Below are positions 24,341-28,978 of a DNA stretch of 28,978 nt, piece after piece. A program made the translations under genes and the position numbers. Under the pieces are notes generated by a model, which saw only the letters and a list, made by a program, of their open reading frames with translations, was not told where the DNA came from and did no database searches. Within the stretch, counting starts at the first letter, position 1. Every line of letters starts with the position of its first letter. The stretch lies in the NCBI GenBank assembly GCA_002717185.1, contig PBDC01000017.1, forward strand, positions 1-28,978, in the 5' to 3' direction. This DNA is from Rhodospirillaceae bacterium. GTDB lineage: Bacteria; Pseudomonadota; Alphaproteobacteria; UBA8366; GCA-2717185.

Positions 24341-26059
24341 CTACTCAGCGGCGGCGGCTTCACTTTGATCCATACCCAGCCGCGGTAGGCCGGAGGCGAA
24401 CTCGGTAAGTACGTGGCCCGGAGCTGCCACTGATAGGTAGTCGTGCCCGTCGAAAACTTGCACACCATTGACCCAGGTGCCTAGCAAGCCAGGAGCACGG
24501 CGCAGCAGCCGCTCACCGTTGCCGGGGAGGTCGAAATGGCTTTCCATATTGGTAATCGAGATCGTGTCCGGATCGAACATAATCATGTCTGCCCAGGCGC
24601 CTTCCGTCAGCCGACCGCGATCGATGATGCCATAAGCGTCGGCCGGGTCGCTGGTGAGCTTGCGGATTGCAGTAGGCAGATCGAATAGGCCGCGCTCGCG
24701 TACCCAGTGGCCGAGGAAATACATCGCGTAACCGGCATCGCACAGCAATGCATTGTGAGCCCCAGCATCGGACAAGCTGACTAGGGTGCCATCATTGACT
24801 AGCAACTCGGCGACGCCGTCTTCCTCCATGTTGAGGATGAAGAAGGTGAATTTGGTACGGAGACCCTCTTCGAGGCTGATATCCAGGAATACATCGAACG
24901 GGTCGGCGCTTTGTTCGGCCGCGATGTCGGCGATGGTTCGACCTTCCAGGTCCCGGTTCTTAGTCAGACCCGCGACGGTGACTGAGACCCAATCCCAGCG
25001 TCCCTTGAAGATGTGCTGGCTATCCGGCGTCTTCAATGTCTCTCGAAAGGCGTCGCGGAAGGCCGGGTCTTTGAAGATGCGGTAAAGCTCGGCATGCTCC
25101 TCCGTTGAGGGCCAGGGCTCCATTGCTTTCAGGATGTAGGCCTTGTCAAGGGTGAAGGCGAGGCTCAGTGGCTGACAAGAGCCCTGGGCGTAGATCGGTA
25201 CACCGCGCGCGCGGGCGTTCGCCGCCGCCGTCACAATGCCCGTGCCCCGCTCCGGTTGGTGGGAGTAATAGAATAGCGGTGCGTAAAAGCTGGGCCGCTC
25301 ACTGATGCGGCTCATTTCTTCCATGAAGGGGATGCCGTGATGTTCGCCGCAGGTTGCCATGAAGACACCGTGGTCGAATTCGCGCATCACCGCAGCCAGC
25401 GCGTGAAACTCTTCGTCGTTAGCAAGCCGCGAGGCAATCGGGATACCGCCGGCGCCGCGATGATTTTCGTTTGAAGAGGAGGCTAGTCCTACAGCCCCAG
25501 CTTGCATCGCCTCGCGGAACAGATCGATCATCTGCGCTAGCTCTTCGTCAGTTGAGGGCCGCTTGGAGCCCTCCGCCCCCATGACCGCGGTACGCATGAC
25601 CGTGTGCGAGGCAAGGACGGCGACGTTCGGATAGACGCCCTTGGTCTTCAGCAGGTCGAGATATTCGCTGAAACTCTCGAAACCCCAATCTACTCCTGCC
25701 TCCAGCGACGCTAGGGCCATGCCCTCCACCTCGGCCAGGTTGGCCAAGATCATTTTGCGCTTGTCAGCTGGCGCTGGCGCGATGCCGAAACCGCAATTAC
25801 CGAGTACTACGGTCGTTACTCCCAACGCGCCGGCGGGCGACGCAGTCGCGTCCCAGGTGAGCTGCGCGTCGTAATGGGTGTGTAGATCGATGACCCCGGG
25901 TGCCAACACTGCCCCTGCCGCGTCCAGCGTTTCCACAGCGTCTTCGGAGATAGTTCCGACTTGTGCGACGCGGCCGTCCTTGACCCCTAGGTCGCCGTCT
26001 ATCAGCGGGTCGCCGAGACCGTTTGCGATGCGTGCATTGCGGATGACAAAGTCGTGCAT
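24341..26059 (-). CDS. Amidohydrolase, N-acyl-D-amino-acid deacylase-like
   Basis: A 572-residue amidohydrolase-superfamily protein with the layout of D-aminoacylases: N-terminal beta-sandwich (FVIRNARIANG), HxH metal site H60 and H62 (GVIDLHTHYDAQ), C89 (GNCGFG), D431 (SLSDAGAHN), and a C-terminal beta-sandwich with GAWADMIMFDPDTI. D-aminoacylases normally carry a histidine in a YVTHxR-like strand near residue 220-240; here that strand reads GVFMATCGEHHG, with C237, H240 and H241. The substrate may therefore differ from N-acyl-D-amino acids. It is the first gene of a minus-strand pair with the PhyH-type oxygenase. The C-terminus is alanine-rich. Confidence 0.82.
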   Translation of the reverse strand: MHDFVIRNARIANGLGDPLIDGDLGVKDGRVAQVGTISEDAVETLDAAGAVLAPGVIDLHTHYDAQLTWDATASPAGALGVTTVVLGNCGFGIAPAPADKRKMILANLAEVEGMALASLEAGVDWGFESFSEYLDLLKTKGVYPNVAVLASHTVMRTAVMGAEGSKRPSTDEELAQMIDLFREAMQAGAVGLASSSNENHRGAGGIPIASRLANDEEFHALAAVMREFDHGVFMATCGEHHGIPFMEEMSRISERPSFYAPLFYYSHQPERGTGIVTAAANARARGVPIYAQGSCQPLSLAFTLDKAYILKAMEPWPSTEEHAELYRIFKDPAFRDAFRETLKTPDSQHIFKGRWDWVSVTVAGLTKNRDLEGRTIADIAAEQSADPFDVFLDISLEEGLRTKFTFFILNMEEDGVAELLVNDGTLVSLSDAGAHNALLCDAGYAMYFLGHWVRERGLFDLPTAIRKLTSDPADAYGIIDRGRLTEGAWADMIMFDPDTISITNMESHFDLPGNGERLLRRAPGLLGTWVNGVQVFDGHDYLSVAAPGHVLTEFASGLPRLGMDQSEAAAAE

Positions 26060-26194
26060 GGAAGCACCCTTTCAGTAGCCAGTTTATAGAAACTATAGCA
26101 AGCGGTGTCGTGATTTTGATAGCAGTTGGCGTCGGAGGGCCGTCTGTGTCACTCTTGGAGTAGCCCGATACGATTAGTTTGAGGAGACGTACAT
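26060..26194. promoter_or_regulatory. Divergent promoter region of amidohydrolase and CaiB genes
   Basis: 135 bases shared by two divergent genes. AGTTTATAGAAACT (26081-26094) is an inverted repeat (AGTTT/AAACT with a 4-base centre) close to the amidohydrolase start and may be an operator. GAGGAG precedes the CaiB start by 8 bases. Confidence 0.35.
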
Positions 26195-27451
26195 ATGTCC
26201 GCGAACATTGCCGACTTCGGATTTTTGAAAGGCATCAAAGTCGTCGACTTCACGCAGTTCGAAGCTGGTCCCACTTGCACTGAGGCACTCGCCTGGCTTG
26301 GCGCTGAGGTGGTGAAGATCGAAAATCCGAACCGAGGCGACCCCGGGCGCAGGCTTCGCCCGGGTCAGCCGGATAATGATCCGTATTACTTCCATATCCT
26401 CAATGCTAACAAGAAGTCAGCGGCTGTTAATCTGAAGTCGGAGAAGGGGCTTGACCTGGTCAAGGACCTAATCCGCGAAGCCGACGTCATGATCGAGAAT
26501 TTCGCGCCGGGCGCGATCGAACGCCTTGGCCTTGGTTACGACGAGATGAAGAAGATTAACCCGGGCATCATCTATGCCCAGGTCAAGGGCTTCGGCGAAG
26601 GTAGCCCGTTTGAGAAGAACCTATCCTTCGACATGATCGCGCAGGCCTGCGGCGGCACATTCAGTGTCACAGGCGATGCAGACGGCCCGCCGACCCGACC
26701 AGGAATTTCCATCGGTGACACTGGTACTGGCATGGTCATGGCGATTACCGTCTTGGGTGCGCTGTTCAAGCGTCGTGAGACCGGTGAGGGTCACCGGCTG
26801 CAAGTCGCCATGCAGGATGCGATCATGCATTACATGCGTATTCCATTCTCAACGCAGGGCTTGACCGGCAAAGCGGCGGAGCGCGGCGGCAGCAAGATAC
26901 CCGGCGTCGTTAATGCTCCCATGGGGCTCTATCCCTGCGCGCCCGGAGGGCAGAATGACTACGTTTATATCATGACGAGTCGTGCCAACCCTGACCATTG
27001 GGATCGATTGCTGAAACTAGTTGGGCGGGAGGATTTGATTGGTGACGATCGTTACGGAACGCCGAACGACCGCGTCGCGCACGAGGCTGAGGTGGACGAG
27101 ATCATTGCCACCTGGACGCGCTCCCAGACCAAGCTCGACGCCATGCGTCTGGTAGGCGAGGCGGGGATCCCTGCTGGCGCAGTAATGGACACGATGGAAC
27201 TGCAGAACGACGAGACCTTCGAGCATCGCGGTGTCATGCAGACCATGACCCATCCGGTGCACCGCGATTTCAAAATGCCGACCTGGCCGGTGCGTGTCGA
27301 CGGAGCGGCAGCGCGTCTTGAATCGTCACCGATGCTGGGCCAGCATACTGAAGAGGTGGTGAGCGAGTGGCTCGGCCTCAACGACGCGGCGGTGGCGGAA
27401 CTGAAGTCGGAAGGTGTCTTCGGCGAACCGGCGGCAGCAGCGGCGGAATAG
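26195..27451 (+). CDS. CaiB/BaiF family CoA-transferase (formyl-CoA transferase-like)
   Basis: A 418-residue family III CoA-transferase. N-terminal LKGIKVVDFTQFEAGPTCTE and WLGAEVVKIENPNRGDPGR place it near formyl-CoA:oxalate CoA-transferases. The catalytic aspartate is D175 (SIGDTGTGM). VKGFGEGSPFEKNLSFDMIAQACGG matches the Frc-type central region and LGQHTEEVVSEWLG is the usual C-terminal signature, followed by an alanine-rich tail. Oxalate/formate exchange is only one possibility: no oxalyl-CoA decarboxylase lies in the window. GAGGAG provides a good ribosome binding site. It is divergent from the amidohydrolase gene. Confidence 0.9.
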   Translation: MSANIADFGFLKGIKVVDFTQFEAGPTCTEALAWLGAEVVKIENPNRGDPGRRLRPGQPDNDPYYFHILNANKKSAAVNLKSEKGLDLVKDLIREADVMIENFAPGAIERLGLGYDEMKKINPGIIYAQVKGFGEGSPFEKNLSFDMIAQACGGTFSVTGDADGPPTRPGISIGDTGTGMVMAITVLGALFKRRETGEGHRLQVAMQDAIMHYMRIPFSTQGLTGKAAERGGSKIPGVVNAPMGLYPCAPGGQNDYVYIMTSRANPDHWDRLLKLVGREDLIGDDRYGTPNDRVAHEAEVDEIIATWTRSQTKLDAMRLVGEAGIPAGAVMDTMELQNDETFEHRGVMQTMTHPVHRDFKMPTWPVRVDGAAARLESSPMLGQHTEEVVSEWLGLNDAAVAELKSEGVFGEPAAAAAE

Positions 27452-27775
27452 GACAGCGTTCGCTCCAGGCGTTGGTTGTCGGCGTCCGGGCATCGGCTTA
27501 CCGTTGGTCGCGGGAACGGCGGGGAAAGTTGTTGAGGTCTGGTGCGTTTCCAGCGTGGATGCCTTGGATTAATCCAGAAAGGGCATTAAAATATTCATGA
27601 TATATGGAGTTTCGTTGCTAGGTTATGCGCCATCGGAAATGGCGACCAGCGTTAGGCTCCTTGCAAGTAGTTTGTAATCGGATTTCACGATTAGATCGCT
27701 ATCGGAGACCGTGCCCGTTTGTCTGAATTTTAAAGCGTTGTTCAGGCACGCTCACCGATTGGTGGCAACTGGGAA
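27452..27775. other. Convergent intergenic region, no gene seen
   Basis: 324 bases between the ends of the CaiB and ThuA genes. One 6-bp hairpin (CGCCAT/ATGGCG, 27628-27644) is present without a T-run. Frames are short. The middle is relatively AT-rich. No RNA gene recognised. Confidence 0.45.
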
Positions 27776-28600
27776 TTAAGCGCGACCGATACCCCACGCG
27801 ATCCCGTTTTCTAGCAATCGATTGAATGCGTCTGAGTGCCAAACGCTGTGAAATTCAGCCGGCATCTTGCCGTTCGGGTCGATGGTAGTGTCGACTGGTG
27901 ACAAGCTACCGTCACGGCCAATATGACAGTGGCCAAGGCCGACATAGACGACCTCGCCTTTGCCGACTGTCCGAGTGTAGCCAAGCACGCGTGTTTCGCC
28001 GTCATCTAGCAGTGAGGTATCTTTGTCATAGACGAAGCCGAACCCAAGTGGTGAGGGGTCCTTTTCCAGCTTGGTGGTGAACAAGGGTGTCGTTTCATCG
28101 GGGTCCTGCAGTTCGATCATATAAAGCTCGTCCTGAACCGTGAAGCTATCTGGCAAACCTCTCGTCACCGGGTGTACGTCCTTGACGGCGACCTGAAACT
28201 GTGAGATTGGCGGATGATTGAGGAAGAAGCAGCCGAGCGTGTCGTGATGGTCCATCTTGACCATTTGCTTTACGGCAACCTCGTCTCGCGTGGCCTTGAT
28301 TGCCTTTCCGCCGGAGGTGCCATGCAAGGCGAACCACTTACCCCCGTCCGACAGCCAATTCTGTAGCGCTTTGTTTCCATCGCCGCTTGGGAACGGTCCG
28401 GCGACATAGGTGATCAGAAAGTCAGTCTTTGGCAGCCATCGTTCGACATCCTGAAAATCGTTAGCGACGGTGATCTCATGGCCATTCTCGCTACCGAGTT
28501 TCTCGAGTAGTCGCAATCGGGCGAAGTTCATGTCGTGCCCTGCCGGGGAACCGGACGGGAAACCGCCCGTGATGAGATGGGTGCGACGGGCTTGAGTCAT
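27776..28600 (-). CDS. ThuA-domain protein (trehalose utilisation-like fold)
   Basis: A 274-residue ThuA-family protein with a glutamine-amidotransferase-like fold. ATG 28600 is chosen because GGAGGAAA precedes it directly; a frame six codons longer would place that site inside the coding region. Visible family features are the N-terminal LITGGFPSG, VERWLPKTDFLITYVAG (52-68), WFALHGTSGGKA (89-100) with the ALHG elbow, and the hallmark HPVTRGLPDSFTVQDELYMIE (143-163). The C-terminal part contains VLGYTRTVGKGEVVYVGLGH. The role of ThuA is poorly defined: in rhizobia it acts in disaccharide catabolism, but homologues are widespread. The gene is isolated, convergent to CaiB. No signal peptide is seen. 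Confidence 0.88.
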   Translation of the reverse strand: MTQARRTHLITGGFPSGSPAGHDMNFARLRLLEKLGSENGHEITVANDFQDVERWLPKTDFLITYVAGPFPSGDGNKALQNWLSDGGKWFALHGTSGGKAIKATRDEVAVKQMVKMDHHDTLGCFFLNHPPISQFQVAVKDVHPVTRGLPDSFTVQDELYMIELQDPDETTPLFTTKLEKDPSPLGFGFVYDKDTSLLDDGETRVLGYTRTVGKGEVVYVGLGHCHIGRDGSLSPVDTTIDPNGKMPAEFHSVWHSDAFNRLLENGIAWGIGRA

Positions 28601-28978
28601 GACGTTTCCTCCGTTCAACGGGATATACGAATTCAGTCCATAAGAGTACCCATTTGACCGGTAAGTGCCAGAGCGGTGCCATGGATGGAGAGCTATACCC
28701 TGTTCGTGGCGGGGTTCTTAGTCGGAGCCTTGCTACTTGCGTTGGTTTAGGCAAGTGGCGTCTTCGCGGATAGGATTTACAACCTCCTTCAAAAAGGACG
28801 CTAATATTTCCTTATGGTAGTCGGGTATTCTCCGCCGTAGTAGTAACATCAATAGAAACTAGTGAAGCGTGCCAGAACGGGTTTCCTAATGGTTCATGGT
28901 CGGCGCGGATGCCCGGACCAATCAGCGTAGGAGAGCTAAAGCGAATTTTTCGCCGTAAATCGGCGGTGGCTGAGCCGC
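28601..28978. other. Terminal intergenic region
   Basis: About 380 bases upstream of the ThuA gene. A 21-residue hydrophobic mini-frame occurs on plus at 28685-28750 (MESYTLFVAGF...) without a clear ribosome binding site. The last 40 bases hold overlapping short hairpins (GCGAA/TTCGC at 28941-28953, CGCCG/CGGCG at 28951-28965). No conventional gene is supported. Confidence 0.4.

Noticed and set aside
16261..27451. Two CaiB genes as a recent duplication
   Set aside because: The two proteins share only family motifs and differ in length and subtype signatures.

Overview
The window reads as chromosomal DNA of an alphaproteobacterium, probably a marine or host-associated Rhodospirillales-like lineage. 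The strongest taxonomic clue is the left-hand block transaldolase/fsa - DUF484 - xerC - DUF1491, an arrangement and a family (DUF1491) typical of Alphaproteobacteria. The base composition looks fairly even and moderately GC-rich. No transposase, integrase of phage type, CRISPR array, rRNA or tRNA was recognised; XerC is the housekeeping recombinase.

Region by region: (1) 169-2829, a tightly packed housekeeping operon. (2) 2928-5775, a class III omega-amino acid:pyruvate aminotransferase followed by an MmsA-type CoA-acylating semialdehyde dehydrogenase, which together would turn beta-alanine-like amines into acetyl-CoA. (3) 5806-8250 on the minus strand, a four-domain dimethylglycine/sarcosine dehydrogenase-like flavoprotein, divergent from phnW-phnA (8349-10769), which degrade 2-aminoethylphosphonate via phosphonoacetate; the intermediate dehydrogenase PhnY is not in the window. 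(4) A minus-strand glycerophosphodiester phosphodiesterase (11094-11813). (5) A minus-strand, translationally coupled three-gene operon (14256 down to 12502): an ExbB/TolQ/MotA-type channel, an ExbD-like protein whose periplasmic part is a YfaP/DUF2135-like beta-sandwich instead of the normal ExbD domain, and a two-helix membrane protein with a proline-rich tail. This is the best candidate for an undescribed system.

(6) 14471-19512, an accessory catabolic stretch: two small cupins, a GST, a CaiB/BaiF CoA-transferase (GST and CaiB overlap by 4 bases), a TauD-type dioxygenase, and on the minus strand a luciferase-like monooxygenase with palindromic, operator-like DNA upstream. (7) A small membrane protein of unknown function, then about 0.85 kb with no convincing gene that may be decayed. 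(8) 21037-23178, a TTC38-like TPR protein and an alpha/beta hydrolase with a cysteine nucleophile, 12 bases apart. (9) Minus strand 26059-23182, an N-acyl-D-amino-acid deacylase-like amidohydrolase followed by a phytanoyl-CoA dioxygenase family protein. (10) A second CaiB/BaiF transferase (26195-27451) and a convergent ThuA-domain protein (27776-28600).

Taken together, apart from the housekeeping block and the motor operon, the window is a collection of small catabolic modules for amines, methylamines, phosphonates and CoA-activated acids. The substrates of most modules cannot be read from sequence alone.
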